Source of the DNA: Emiliania huxleyi CCMP1516
Lineage: Eukaryota > Haptophyta > Isochrysidales > Noelaerhabdaceae
Reading direction: 5' to 3'
Assembly (NCBI RefSeq): GCF_000372725.1
Contig: NW_005198611.1
Coordinates: 245,607 to 309,606, forward strand
DNA length: 64,000 nucleotides
This document shows positions 9,683 to 20,472 of the stretch, in pieces. The position numbers were made by a program, and so were the translations under genes. The notes beneath the pieces were generated by a model. That model saw only the letters and a program-made list of their open reading frames with translations, searched no databases and was not told the DNA's origin. Position 1 is the stretch's first letter. Each line of letters opens with the position of its first letter.

Positions 9683-10536
9683 TCAAAACACCACTGGCAA
9701 GGTGGTCACAAGCCGGGAGCGCAGCTGGATCCCCTGGCACGGCTGGGCTCGCTCGAGCAGCGCCTCCTCCTCGCCCACTGGTGAGCGCGACAGCTTTTGC
9801 CTGCGGTGGATCGCATCGTCGTACGGGACGAGCTCGAGAAAGGAGGCCGCGTAGCTGACGGGTGTCTCCGCGTCGGCTCTGTCAGTGCTCCACTTGCCCA
9901 GCGGAGGCAGGACGGAGCCGCCCTCCTGCGAGAAGTTCCAACCATTGTACCCGCTCCCCCGCCAGGTCGCCCACCCGCCGTCGCGGCACACCTACGGCAA
10001 GGCCTGGTGAGGTAACCTTCTCCACGAGCTAGTCCTGGGGGTGGGGACGGGTTCACCTTCCAAAAACCGGCTGTGGCCGGCCTGCTCCACGGGCGGCCAG
10101 CGGTGTGGTAGAGGATGCCCGCCCCGGTGGTGCGGGTGAAGAAGCTCCGGTGGTGGCGTCGGCCAGTCTCGACGAAGTCGCCGTTGCAGTCGTCGTAGGG
10201 GAGGTCGCACCCTCTCATCCGCAGCACGAGTGGGCGCGGCCAGCAGCGCAGCGGCACAGTGACGCCGGGCTGGCTCGAGGCGCAGAACTCGGTGTAGCTG
10301 AGGGCAGCGGTCACAACCTCGCCCGGCAGTAGCGGTGGGAGTGTGTGTCCGAGACGAATCACACGTGCCCGCACTGCCGCCGTGAGCTGCGCCGAGAGCG
10401 AACTGCAGGCAGCTGCCGCCACAGCCATCTCGTCGGCGCGGAGAAAGCTCAGGATGAGGCCGAGCAGGTCAGATGGAAGGACGTCGAGTAGCTTAGCGTG
10501 GTTAGTTGAGGTGGAGCGGCGGCGCGTGCTGACCAT
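9683..10536 (-). CDS. F-box protein
   Basis: Two exons (10536-10057 and 9991-9683) join in phase to give 262 residues; the 65-bp intron is GT-AG (AAG|GTGAAC ... CCGTAG|GTG). Residues ~17-52 (LLDVLPSDLLGLILSFLRADEMAVAAAACSSL) fit an F-box, so the protein is probably a substrate receptor of an SCF ubiquitin ligase. The rest contains a pattern common in protist proteins, with DCNGDFVETGRRHHRSFF, GAGILYH and GWATWRGSGYNGWNFSQEGGS, which looks like a small substrate-recognition domain with conserved Gly and aromatic residues. Start chosen at the first ATG; an earlier TTG is unlikely. Confidence 0.65.
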
Positions 10537-10675
10537 GTGTCGCACCGTAGTCCAACTAGTTAGTCGCACGATCGCCAAACAAAGGCAAATTTTCTTTTTT
10601 TGCTGTGCTAGCAGTCCGACATTCGGCGCGAGGTGATTGTACTTCCCCTCCGCCCGTTCTCCCCCCTCCGCCCCG

Positions 10676-11930
10676 ATGCAAAGCCACGAGCCCTACCTCA
10701 TCCTCGCCGCCAGCAGCCTGCCATCGAGGATGGCGCCCGACCCTCGACTTGCCTCTTATGCACGAGGCGGGACGAGCGTGAGTGCGCTCGAGGTGAGCCT
10801 CGCCTCCATCTTCAACCAGACCCGCGGCCCAGACGAGGTGATCCTCTCCCTCCCGAAGACGTACCGGCGGACAGTCTGGGGTCGCGAGGATGCGTGGACT
10901 TCTGCTGCGGCGGCAGAGCATGCCCAGCGCCTCGGCCGAGCCAACCTGCACGTGCAGACCGCCGACGATGAGGGCCCAGGCACAAAGCTGCTCGCCGCGC
11001 TGCCGCTCGCACGCAGGCTCGCGGCCACGAGAGGGCTGCGACGCCGAGAGCCGTGGCTCGTGCTTTTCGACGACGACGTGGCGTACGACTCGCTCGCGCT
11101 GCAGTGGCTCGCCGGTCATATCAAAGCGACGCCGGCCGCCGAGGAATTGAGGCGGGCAGTAGGTCAGAGAGATAGCACCTCCGTGGCCCACGACCCGTAA
11201 TGCTCTGTCGTCGCTCTCGATGCAGGCGCGCGTGGAGCTTCTGCGTCTACGTGCTCAGTCCGCCGGCCGAGTCTCCGCCGCTCACGCGCTCGGCGCCGCT
11301 CGTGGTGAGGAGCTCCTCGCGCCCTGTTATGCCTCCGGGCTGAGCCCTCCCTCGCCACACCTCGGCAGCCCTGGCCTCTCCGCAGCAGTTCACGCCTCTG
11401 CCGCCGGCGGTCCTCCCCGCCGTCCTCCCAGGTCGGGCAAGGGGTCGATCTCTTTGCAATGCCGCTGGCGGTGCTCAACGACATCGAGGCCTTTTACCAC
11501 AAGGTGCCAGCCAGAGGGAGGAGGTGCCAGCCGGGCTAACGCGAGATCTCCCTTTGCCCCTTGCGAAGCGCAGGCGCTCACCTACTCGCCAAAGTGGTTC
11601 TACCACGACGATGTCTGGATCTCGGCCTATTTGCACGGCGCCGCGCAGGTGCGCGTCTACCGTGCGCAGCGCGGGAGGGATGGAAAGAACTGCCAGCAGG
11701 GCAAGGCCGTGTACGATTACCTCTTCCTCTCGCGTGCCGACGGGGTGGGGGCACTCAAGGGCAACCTCTCGCGCCACACACTCAACACAGAGCTGATGCA
11801 GGCGCGAGAGGAGATGGCGCGCGACGGGCTGCTCCCCGGCGCACGATTGCAGCCAACATCCGACCAGTGGGCCTCCGACCGGTGGGTCCGACTACACCAC
11901 GGCCCTCGCCCGTCACGACGCCCGGCTTGA
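10676..11930 (+). CDS. glycosyltransferase-like protein (four exons)
   Basis: Exons 10676-11151, 11226-11250, 11432-11503 and 11574-11930 join in phase to 309 residues. Residues 25-50 (SLASIFNQTRGPDEVILSLP) and DDEGPGTKLLAAL, WLVLFDDDVAYD, VGQGVDLFAMPLAVL and SPKWFYHDDVWISAYL form the pattern of a nucleotide-sugar transferase with a DDD metal site and a HDD site. The product may act in the secretory pathway, but no signal anchor is evident. Intron 1 uses GC (GAG|GCGGGC); introns 2 and 3 are GT-AG. The reading frame runs 27 bp into the inverted duplicate of the aldolase gene (from 11904), so its last residues come from duplicated DNA and the original C-terminus may be lost. Confidence 0.65.
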
Positions 11931-12440
11931 CCGACGCCGGCAGCGGCGTGACGGTCTTGGTCTGCATGGTGATCGTGCCAGCGCGGGGGCCGACATTCTG
12001 TGCGCGCGGGGGGGCGGCCGAGTCGGACGGAGGAGGGACTGAGGACGAAAGCGGCAGCGCAGAGAGAGCGCGAAGGCGCAGCGCGGCGCGGGCTGCCCCA
12101 CACGTCCTCCCCGCGTCTGCGCCGGCGCATGGGCCGTGCCGCGCGCGCCGCTGGGCGCCACGCGGGTGCGAGTGCGCGCGGCGCGCACCAGGCCGGACAC
12201 GAGAGCCGTGGCAGAGAACAGCATCGGCCCAAGCTGAGACAACGAGAGATTCTCAACCCTTCTGTCGAAGGAAAATAAAACGCCGGGCCACCCACATTGC
12301 TCAAGTTCAAGCCTAGTCCCGCTCTCGTTCCGGAGAGGGGAGAACTAGAGACTGAGGCGAGCACTGACCACTGAGCTCTGAGGGGGTTGGAGGTTATTTT
12401 GAGAGAGAGAGACCTTCCCTTCTTATTTTGTCTGTCTGTA
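11904..12440 (-). repeat. inverted duplicate of the aldolase promoter, leader exon, intron and start of exon 2
   Basis: This 537-bp block is the reverse complement of 15235-15771 with no indel that I can find (paired coordinates always sum to 27675). It carries a copy of the leader-exon ATG (minus strand, 12224), the first intron and ~94 bp of exon 2 of the aldolase, cut off abruptly. It is a 5' gene fragment without a downstream coding region. See the findings for its possible consequences. Confidence 0.95.
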
Positions 12441-13545
12441 GTACGTGGCTGGGTTCACAGCGATTGTAGGAAAATGACGGGAACACTTGACGGTCGCGGC
12501 CTTCCGACTCGCGCCTTCGCCTCACTGGCACTATTGTAGCCCTGGCCGGTGCGCGTGTGGAGTTGAAGTTCCGGAGTAAAAATTCGAACGCGTTCTCTCA
12601 CGGTGACCAAAAAATGTCCACCTCAGAGGCACCTCCGGAGGCAGGCCGCCGCACGCCGGCGACACAGCTCCAGCTGTCGAACTGACCCGCAGCTCCTCTA
12701 AGAGCGGGAACTGTGACAAAAGTTGACTGAGGCGGTTGTCAGGAATCATCATACGGATCACATGGTGGCTCTCTCATGACGGAAGACCGCCCGACCACTC
12801 CTGGGTGGCACTGCCACCGGTGTCGCTTGACGTCCTGTCGACAGCGTGCCGACAGCGACACAGACCATGTGGGACGCGTCGAGTATCGATCTCTACTGCT
12901 TACCCAGCCTTCGAGTGTATCCTGGTTGTGGTCCCACACCCACTGGTGTCCATCTCAGAGACCGCAGGAGGTCATGAGGGTCGATGGGAGTGCCAACCCC
13001 ACAATGCCTAAAAACCCAGCCCAGTAAGACGCGACAGAGGAAGAAACGACAGGAGGGAGAACGGCGAGAGTGGGACGACCGCGAGGTGGCATGAAGGTTG
13101 CAGCGAGACTACCCTCGCGGCGACTGGTACACCTTGTACTGGGACGGCAGCACGGCCGACAAGGGTCGCAAGGCGCGCTACCTACCCGACGCTCGAGCAG
13201 CCACGACAACTACGACCCCGGCTCCCCGGCCCCCTCGCAGAGCGCATCAGGCGCGACAAGCGCGAGCGGTCCGACCGCTCCTCCGACGACTCCTCCTCCG
13301 ACCAAGACTCATGGTCATGCGGCACCGGCTCTACTAGCGAGGCGAATGACATATTCGACACCCTTGACGACCATCTCGGCTACGGTTCCGACTCCGGCTC
13401 CGGCTGGTAGTCGACAAGCTGCCGAGCCCAAATCACTGTGTGTGACACATTTCTTGTTGGCTTCTAAAAATCGCTCTCTCTCTCCGCGAGAATCGGCGAG
13501 GGACTGCGAAGGGAGATAGAAAGAGGCAGACGACCAAGGGTTAGA
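12441..13545. other. intergenic DNA with a possible decayed ORF
   Basis: Mid-GC DNA with stops in all frames. On the + strand near 13098-13200 a fragment RGDWYTLYWDGSTADKG looks protein-like, and a third frame at 13235-13411 gives an acidic Ser/Asp-rich tail (SDRSSDDSSSDQDSW ... YGSDSGSGW, stop). The pieces could be remains of a mobile-element ORF with frameshifts. No family is recognised. Confidence 0.35.
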
Positions 13546-14136
13546 TCTAGGGTGGGCGACGGCTAACACCACACTCACTCCTTTGCTGCTGTTTTCTTTC
13601 TGGGCGCGAGCGCGGGCGTGCGGGCGTGGCCGGCAGCGTGGCGGCAGCCCTGGCGGCTGCTGGCTCGGCGGGCTTCCAAGGCCGGCGCTCCTTGCGGACG
13701 CCGGTGGGCACCGCGGCGGCACCCTTCCGCCACACTGTGGCACCCCCCCCTCTTTTGGCGCTTTCTTAAGCGCCTGAGCTCCTCCCGAGGCTGAGCTCAT
13801 CCCTGCATCTCTGCAGAATGTCCCTTGAAACGTGAGAGAGTGCGTTGTGTTCTTGCGAGGTTTCCGCTTTCTCTTTCCCCAGTGCGCGCCAGTCCCGTGC
13901 CCAGTGTTGTACGAGGGAGTTTTGTTGTAACATTCTCTTTCCAAGCAAAATTCTTTGCAGCGCCTAACGGAGTCGCTTAGGCGGCTCCGGTGGTGAGCCT
14001 GTGTGTGTGCCAGTCCGCGCCAGTCTGCGCCCTTGTCGTGCCAGTGTGCTGTGAGAGAGGCTTGTATCTTAAGAATTCTTTGCAGCGCCTGCAGCACAAC
14101 AAGCTCGCTCAACGTCGAGGCCCCTGCGCGCGAATC
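13546..14136. repeat. repeat-rich intergenic segment
   Basis: Begins with CTAGGGTGGGCGACGG, which recurs at 36026. Two copies of TTCTTTGCAGCGCCT lie at ~13950 and ~14080, and related GTGCCAGTCCGCGCCAGT motifs between them. It ends at the ApaG-domain gene start, so part must be its promoter or 5' UTR. Confidence 0.5.
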
Positions 14137-14898
14137 ATGGCCACGACGGCCCTCTTTCGCGCCACAGTCCGCGCGATCCGCGCGGCGACGCCGGACGGCG
14201 CTGCGCTGCGCATCAGGCAGCCGGTGCTCGAGAGCCCGGTGCAATGGATGGCAAACGAGCCGCTGCCGCAGCACCTGATGATCGACGAGACGCCAGCGAC
14301 GCTGATCGGAGGCGTCTTCCCGAGCCTCCTCGATGAGGCCGGCGCGCTGCGCGGCGGACACGACCTGTGGGGCGACGGGCTGCCGCTCGAGCTCAGCCGT
14401 GAGCGTTGCACGCGCATCGCGAGAAGCAGGTTTGCTGACGCGGAGAGTGCCTCGCTCGACGAGGGCTTCGCCGCACTGCGCGCGCTGGGTGATCAGATCG
14501 CGCTCGCCCAGCGCACCTCGGTCGCGCGGACCAGCGGCCTATGCGTCGAGGCGAGCTCCGCCTATCGCGGCCGCGCCCAGGCCGGGCTGTGGGTCTTTTC
14601 GTACCGGCTGCGTGTGCGCAACGAGAGCGACGAGCCGGTGCGGCTGCTGGGGAGGCACTGGATGATCAGGAACGCGGACGGCTCCGTGCACGCAGAGGTG
14701 CCCAAGTGGGGCGCCGGCATCGTCGGCCAGACGCCGCTGCTCTCGCCGGGCGCCGCCTTCGAGTACGCCTCTGGCACCAGCCTCTCCTCGCCAAACGGCA
14801 GCATCGGGGGCGCAATTCGCGCGGAGCGTGGCGACGGCCACACCTTCGAGGCGGCCGTCGGCTGCTTCCCGCTCCTCTCCTCGCCGAGCGACGACTGA
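14137..14898 (+). CDS. ApaG-domain (DUF525) protein
   Basis: A single exon of 253 residues from ATG at 14137. Residues ~140-245 are an ApaG domain: WVFSYRLRVRNESDEPVRLL, GRHWMIRNADGSVHAEVP, then the diagnostic Gly-rich loop WGAGIVGQTPLLSPG followed by FEYASGTSL and GSIGGAI. ApaG folds as a fibronectin-III-like beta sandwich and is found alone in bacteria and fused in eukaryotic POLDIP2 and FBXO3. The N-terminal MATTALFRATVRAIRAAT is basic and amphipathic and could direct the protein to mitochondria or plastid. Residues 40-130 (LPQHLMIDETPATLIGGVF; FAALRALGDQIALAQRT) are an unassigned helical region. The gene lies between the two arms of the aldolase inverted duplication. Confidence 0.85.
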   Translation: MATTALFRATVRAIRAATPDGAALRIRQPVLESPVQWMANEPLPQHLMIDETPATLIGGVFPSLLDEAGALRGGHDLWGDGLPLELSRERCTRIARSRFADAESASLDEGFAALRALGDQIALAQRTSVARTSGLCVEASSAYRGRAQAGLWVFSYRLRVRNESDEPVRLLGRHWMIRNADGSVHAEVPKWGAGIVGQTPLLSPGAAFEYASGTSLSSPNGSIGGAIRAERGDGHTFEAAVGCFPLLSSPSDD

Positions 14899-15234
14899 GG
14901 CGTGTGGGTTGTGGCGGGTGGGGCGCTGATGACACGGCAGAGGCGAGAAACGGCCTGGCGAGAGCTGTACGCGCGCCGCGGCTTGTCGGGTGGTAAAAAT
15001 TACAAGCACACGCGCAGGAAAAACACGCACAAAAGTGAAAAGAAAGTTCTTGACTTGCACTCTTTGTCTCTCATCCATCATCCACATCCTGTTTCCTGGT
15101 CTGTCTGACGACCCTGACCGTCCGCCGCCCTGAGGAATGAGAAACACACATACGGTCCCGGGGGGGGGGGACACGCTGGGAGAGAGAATCTCTCACGCTG
15201 GGCTGCCGGCGGAACGACAGCTTGAGCGTCTTCT
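14899..15234. other. intergenic, no feature seen
   Basis: Short spacer between the ApaG-domain gene and the right arm of the inverted duplication. A run of G lies at ~15162-15171. Nothing else recognised. Confidence 0.5.
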
Positions 15235-15771
15235 TACAGACAGACAAAATAAGAAGGGAAGGTCTCTCTCTCTCAAAATAACCTCCAACCCCCTCAGAGC
15301 TCAGTGGTCAGTGCTCGCCTCAGTCTCTAGTTCTCCCCTCTCCGGAACGAGAGCGGGACTAGGCTTGAACTTGAGCAATGTGGGTGGCCCGGCGTTTTAT
15401 TTTCCTTCGACAGAAGGGTTGAGAATCTCTCGTTGTCTCAGCTTGGGCCGATGCTGTTCTCTGCCACGGCTCTCGTGTCCGGCCTGGTGCGCGCCGCGCG
15501 CACTCGCACCCGCGTGGCGCCCAGCGGCGCGCGCGGCACGGCCCATGCGCCGGCGCAGACGCGGGGAGGACGTGTGGGGCAGCCCGCGCCGCGCTGCGCC
15601 TTCGCGCTCTCTCTGCGCTGCCGCTTTCGTCCTCAGTCCCTCCTCCGTCCGACTCGGCCGCCCCCCCGCGCGCACAGAATGTCGGCCCCCGCGCTGGCAC
15701 GATCACCATGCAGACCAAGACCGTCACGCCGCTGCCGGCGTCGGTCAAGCCGGGCGTCGTGACGGGCGAGG
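15235..15771 (+). repeat. right arm of 537-bp inverted duplication (native aldolase 5' end)
   Basis: Matches 11904-12440 in reverse complement throughout. It includes ~216 bp upstream of the leader-exon ATG, the leader exon, the first intron and the start of exon 2. Because the aldolase coding region continues from here, this arm is the original and 11904-12440 the copy. Confidence 0.95.
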
Positions 15772-16817
15772 CGCTCTGGGACCTGCTGCAGCACGCCAAG
15801 GAGAACAAGTACGCCATCCCGGCGGTGAACGTTGTGTCCTCGTGCTCGATCTCGTCCTGCCTCGAGGCGGCTGCCAAGTACGGCGGCCCGATGATCGTCC
15901 AGTTCTCTCGCGGCGGCGGCCAGTTCATCGCCGGCAAGGCGGCGGACAACGCGGACGACGCCGCCTGCATCGCGGGCTCGGTCGCCGGCGCGCTCCACGT
16001 GCGCCAGGTGGCGGAGCTGTACGGCGTGCCGGTGATCCTTCACACGGACCACTGCCAGCGCTCGTGGCTGCCGTGGTTCGACGGCCTGATGGATGCGAAC
16101 GAGAAGTACTTCAAGGCCAACGGCGAGCCGCTCTTCTCGTCGCACATGCTGGACCTGTCCGAGGAGCCGCTCGAGGAGAACGTGGGCACTTGCAAGGAGT
16201 ACCTGCAGCGCATGGCCAAGTGCAACATCCTGCTGGAGATGGAGCTCGGCGTCACCGGCGGCGAGGAGGACGGCGTCGACAACACGGACATCGACTCGTC
16301 GCGGCTGTACACGCAGCCCGAGGAGGTCTGGGAGGTGTACCAGCAGCTGTCGTCGGTGCCCAACGGCCGCTTCACGGTGGCCGCCGCCTTCGGCAACGTG
16401 CACGGCGTCTACGCGCCCGGCAACGTCGACCTCCAGCCGCAGATTCTGCACAACACGCAGAAGTACATCTCGGAGAAGCTCGGCGACGGCGACCCCAAGC
16501 CGACCTGCTTCGTCTTCCACGGCGGCAGCGGCTCGTCGCGGGAGGACATCCGCTACGCGATCGAGGCGGGCACCATCAAGATGAACATCGACACCGACAC
16601 ACAGTGGGCCTTCTGGGACGGCGTGCGCGAGTACGAGGCCAAGTACCACGACTACCTGCAGGGCCAGATTGGCAACCCCGAGGGCGAGACCAAGCCCAAC
16701 AAGAAGTACTACGACCCCCGCATGGCGCTGCGCTCGGGCGAGGAGGCCATGGCCAAGCGCCTGTGCGAGGCGGCCGAGGACCTCAACTGCATCGACGTCC
16801 TCAACTGGAGCAAGTAG
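15451..16817 (+). CDS. FBA: class II fructose-bisphosphate aldolase with presequence
   Basis: The core enzyme begins MQTKTVTPLPASVKPG at 15708 and ends at 16817 (369 residues). Class II signatures are clear: zinc/catalytic LHTDHC, LEMELGVTGGEEDG, HGGSGS and NIDTDTQWAFWDGV. The enzyme cleaves fructose-1,6-bisphosphate into DHAP and glyceraldehyde-3-phosphate in glycolysis or the Calvin cycle. An upstream ATG at 15451 opens a 41-residue Arg/Ala-rich leader (MLFSATALVSGLVRAARTRT) that can be spliced in phase through a 104-bp GT-AG intron (15574-15677) to NVGPRAGTITMQTK, suggesting organelle import. Translation from 15708 alone would give a cytosolic form. The 5' end is duplicated in inverse at 11904-12440. 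Confidence 0.93.
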
Positions 16818-17265
16818 ATTGGCCACCACCGAGCAACACACACACACACATCTCGCGACTACTGGGAAACCCTTTGCAGCGGCCAGGATGTACCGCCCCT
16901 TCCACACGCCCCCCGCCCCCCTCCACCGGCCCCGGTCCGGCTCGCGGTCCACCCCACACCGGGGCGACGCCGCAGCCGTTCCCGTGGGACCGCGCCGGAG
17001 GGAGTGTTTGCGGAGGATGGCATTCTGAGGGGCGGGCCTATCGATGCGCTTCGTAGCAGAGTGTTGAGCGTCTTGTAGGAGTTTTCTACCCATGATTTGT
17101 CGACCGAAGATGATTTGCCTGCACTTGGAGCACTTGGAGTGCAGTCATCAGCCTCACATCCAGGGCCGGCGAGCTAGGAAGCGCGGCGCGAAAATTCTTT
17201 CGTTCCCTCTGGCGTCCTCCCACAGTCGTCGCTGCCCTGCCGACAGCGGTGACGGTGCGCGCGCG
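16818..17265. other. intergenic with dispersed repeat copy
   Basis: Holds the aldolase 3' UTR, a CA run near 16838, and at 17112-17190 a + copy of the CACTTGGAGTGCAGTCATC repeat, which sits directly upstream of the LepA gene and may be in its promoter or 5' UTR. Confidence 0.6.
17112..17190 (+). repeat. dispersed repeat (CACTTGGAGTGCAGTCATC family)
   Basis: Contains CACTTGGAGCACTTGGAG then TGCAGTCATCAGCCTCACATCCAGG. Related copies lie at 37330-37440 (+, longest), 7664-7773 (inverted) and 60437-60482 (+, short). Copies end in different flanks, as expected of an old dispersed element. Confidence 0.75.
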
Positions 17266-19564
17266 ATGCGGCGCGCTGCGCGTGGCGGCTGCGCCGCCGC
17301 CGCCGCTGTGCGGCGCGGCGCGGCTCGCCGATCGCTGTGCGGCGCGGCCACTGCCGCGGCGGGCCCACAGGCGGAGGAGCTGGCTTCGGTGGCAATAGAG
17401 ATCCCGACCGAACGCGTGCGCAACTTTTGCATAATCTCGCACGTCGACCACGGTAAGTCGACGCTAGCCGACCGCATGCTCGAGATGACGGGCGCCGCGC
17501 GTCCGGGCGAGCGAGAGGCGCAGTCGCTCGACTCGCTGGCGGTCGAGCGGAGCCGCGGCATCACGATCAAGGCGCAGACCGTCTCGCTGCTGCACGAGGA
17601 CGAGGAGGGAGAGCGCTGGCTGCTCAACCTCATCGACACGCCCGGCCACGTCGACTTCTCGTACGAGGTCTCGCGCTCGCTCGCCGCCTGCCAGGGCGCG
17701 CTGCTGCTCGTCGACTCGACCAAGGGCGTGCAGGCGCAGACGGTGGCCAACTTTTGGCTCGCGTTTGAGCAGTCGATCGAGATTGTGCCGGTGATCAACA
17801 AGGTCGACCTGCCCCACGCCAACGTCGAGGGCACGAGGGCGCAGATGCGCGCCGTCTTTGACGAGAAGGACGCGCTGCCAATCTCGGCGAAGACAGGGCA
17901 GGGGTGCGGCGCCCTCTTCCCCGCGCTGCTGCGGAGCGTGCCTCCGCCGCCCGGCCGGCGCGACGCGCCGCTCCGTCTCCTGCTCTTCGACTCGTGGTAC
18001 GACGACTACCGCGGCGTGCTCTGCCTGGTGCAGGTGCTCGACGGCACGCTCGCCCTCGGGTCGCAGATCGTCTCTGCCGCGTCGGCAAAGACGTACGCCG
18101 TCCAGCAGATCGAGCTGATGCGGCCGGCTGGGCCGGTGCCGCTGCCTGCCCTCGCGGCGGGGCAGGTTGCGTGCGTCGCTCTCGGTATGAAGCACATCCA
18201 GGAGGCGAGCGTGGGAGACACCTTCTCCGACCCCGCCGCGCCGCAGCCCGCGCTGCCGGGCTTCCAGAAGCCGCAGCCGATGGTCTTCGCCGGGATGTAC
18301 CCCCTCGAGGGCGAGGGCTTCGACGCGCTGCAGCACGCCATGTCGCGATTCCTCCTCAAGGACGGCTCTGTCACCGTCGAGCCGGAGAGCTCGCCCACGC
18401 TCGGGCAGGGCCTGCGCTGCGGCTTCCTCGGGCTGCTCCACCTCGAGGTCACTTCCTAGACACTTCCTGGTCACACTCCCGCTTCACCTTCTAACTCCTC
18501 GCCGGGCTCCCACGTTGTCGACGCCACGCCTATAGCCGTCTTTACGCCTCCCTCCCTCCGCCTCGAGGTGGTCCAGCAGCGGCTGCAGCAGGAGCACGAC
18601 ATGGAGGTGCTTCTCACCTCTCCGACGGTGCCGCTGCGCGCGACGCTCAAGGACGGCTCGCAGCTCGAGGTCCGCTCGCCCGAGGCGCTCGCGCAGCTCA
18701 AGCTCGAGGACGCGCTCGTCAGCCTCAACGAGCCCCTCGTCAAGGTGCTCGCCCCTCTCCGCCGCGAGGGCCCCCGGCCGAGGTGCGCGGCGTTGTGCGC
18801 GGCGTTGGGCACGTGACGAGTGCGGCGCGGCTGGCGGTGCCCTCAGGTCACGATCCTCTCTCCGTCCGAGTACGTCGGCGGGCTCATCACGCTCTGCGAG
18901 GAGAGCGGCGGCCAGCTCCTCTCCCAGTCCTTCCTCTCGGCGGAGCACGCGATGCTGCAGTACTCGCTCCCTCTGGCCGAGATCGCCACCGAGTTCCATG
19001 ACCGGCTCCGAGGCGGTAGATGCGGAACGAGGCTCTGAGCACTCTCCACTCCGCTTGAATCGCGTAGTTGGCTGTACGTTGGTGCGCGGACTCGCGTCGA
19101 GGCTGCCTTTCCCTCCCCCGCGCAGGCTCAAGACGCTCTCGTCTGGCTACGCCTCGTTCGACTACGAGCCGCACGGCGAGCAGCCCGCCGACGTGGTCCC
19201 GCTCGGGCTGCACGTCAACAAGCGTCCCGTCGGCGCGCTCACGCGCATCGTGCGCTCCTCCAAGGCGACCGACTTTGGGCGCGCGATGGTGCAGACGCTC
19301 AAGGAGGAGATGGACCGCACGGTGCACGACATCGTCATCCAGGCCACCGTCGGGTCGCGGGTGGTTGCGCGGGAGACAGTGCGCGCGGTGCGCAAGAATG
19401 TGCTCGCAAAGTGCTACGGCGGCGACATCTCGCGCAAGAAGAAGCTGCTCGAGAAGCAAAAGGCGGGCAAGAAGCGCGCCTCTCTCCACGTCGGCGACGT
19501 GGCCATCCCGCACGAGGCCTTTGTCAAGGTGCTCGCGCCGAGCAGTAGAAAGAAGAAGAGGTGA
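17266..19564 (+). CDS. lepA: translation GTPase LepA / EF4 (organellar)
   Basis: Four exons (17266-18447, 18568-18744, 18847-19004, 19126-19564) join in phase to 651 residues. After an Ala/Arg-rich leader of ~45 residues come the GTPase motifs: ISHVDHGKST (G1, residues ~57-66), RGITI (G2), DTPGHVDF (G3), NKVD (G4). The LepA-specific C-terminal domain ends CYGGDISRKKKLLEKQKAGK, the hallmark of the family. LepA/EF4 acts on the ribosome in mitochondria (GUF1) or plastids; the leader indicates import but not which organelle. Introns 1 and 2 are GT-AG; intron 3 (19005-19125) needs GC (GACCG|GCTCCG). Intron 1 is bounded by identical CCTCGAGGT at both ends. Confidence 0.95.
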
Positions 19565-20472
19565 CAGGTATACAGGTACGGTCTACGCACTACGGACCGA
19601 TTTTACGTGTGTGATGCATATTTTACACTCTTAGAAAGAATTCAACGAAAACTTCTGATCTCTCTCGACCACGCTCACCACTTACTGTCTCGACCGTACA
19701 GCTTCCCTCCCAGCGACGAGGCTAGTGCCATTTCACTCTGACGACACGCTAATCTTGAAAACGTCTCCAACGGAGCTCCGTGTTGCTTCCAGCGCCCTCC
19801 CCCGCGCTTCCTGCGGCCATGGCCGATGATCCTAGGAAGAGAGGTCATCTGGCTACCGCGAGAGCGACCCAACTCGTCGACATCGTCCGATGATGGTGCC
19901 GCAAAGTCAGCCTTCGGAGGCTATCGTGGGGTGGAGCCGGCAGTAGCCGTGACATGTGGTTCCACCACCCCTCGTAGGCTTTGCCTCTGACCGCCACCGT
20001 TCCCAGGCTGCCTACTGGGATGGAAAGGAAGGCTCGGCGAGCGTATAGAAGCGTGCTCGACCTCGTCGTGGCAACCTGTACGGCAGCGCTGGTAGGCGCG
20101 ATGAGCGTCGTGCCACCTGACCCGAGACAGGTCGCAGGCGTCGTACCGAGCGCGTCGAGACCGTGTCCTGATGTGGTCTGCACGGGTGAGTCACGTCGGC
20201 GTCAAAGGAGCGACGTGTGACCTGTCAGAGCTTGATCTCTGATCTCAGCGGCGTCGAGTCGTCTCCGGCGCGCAACAAATGTACCTCCCCAGGACGCGCA
20301 GAGGCAGCTGCGACCCCGCCGAGTAGACGGCGGCACACCGCGCCACCTGCTGTGTGCCGCCGTCTACTCGGCGAGGTCGCAGCTTCCACTGGAAGGCACC
20401 GAGAGGTACATTTTTCGCGCAATGGTCAAAATCAAGGTTTTGTAACGCGGGTTGTGCCACAGTGAAATGGCA
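19565..20472. other. intergenic between convergent genes, with a foldback element
   Basis: Separates LepA (+) and the DUF1499 gene (-). Apart from the palindrome at 20277-20413 I see only short, unsupported ORFs. Confidence 0.5.
20277..20413. repeat. imperfect palindrome / foldback element
   Basis: Outer arms AAATGTACCTC (20278) and GAGGTACATTT (20403-20413) and an inner pair of ~35 bp (GCTGCGACC..CGCCGAGTAGACGG on the left, its complement on the right) give a long hairpin around a short CGCGCCACCTG loop. Its form resembles a small foldback transposon; no target duplication is evident. Confidence 0.8.

Noticed and set aside
15137..17056. Long frame-shifted ORF of 639 codons over the aldolase
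   Set aside because: It is the shadow of the aldolase in another frame: Arg/Ala/Pro-rich, no family features, while the true frame has all class II motifs.
19837..20220. Short plus and minus ORFs between LepA and DUF1499
   Set aside because: Under 115 codons, several frames open at once, and no recognisable motif or splice-consistent extension.
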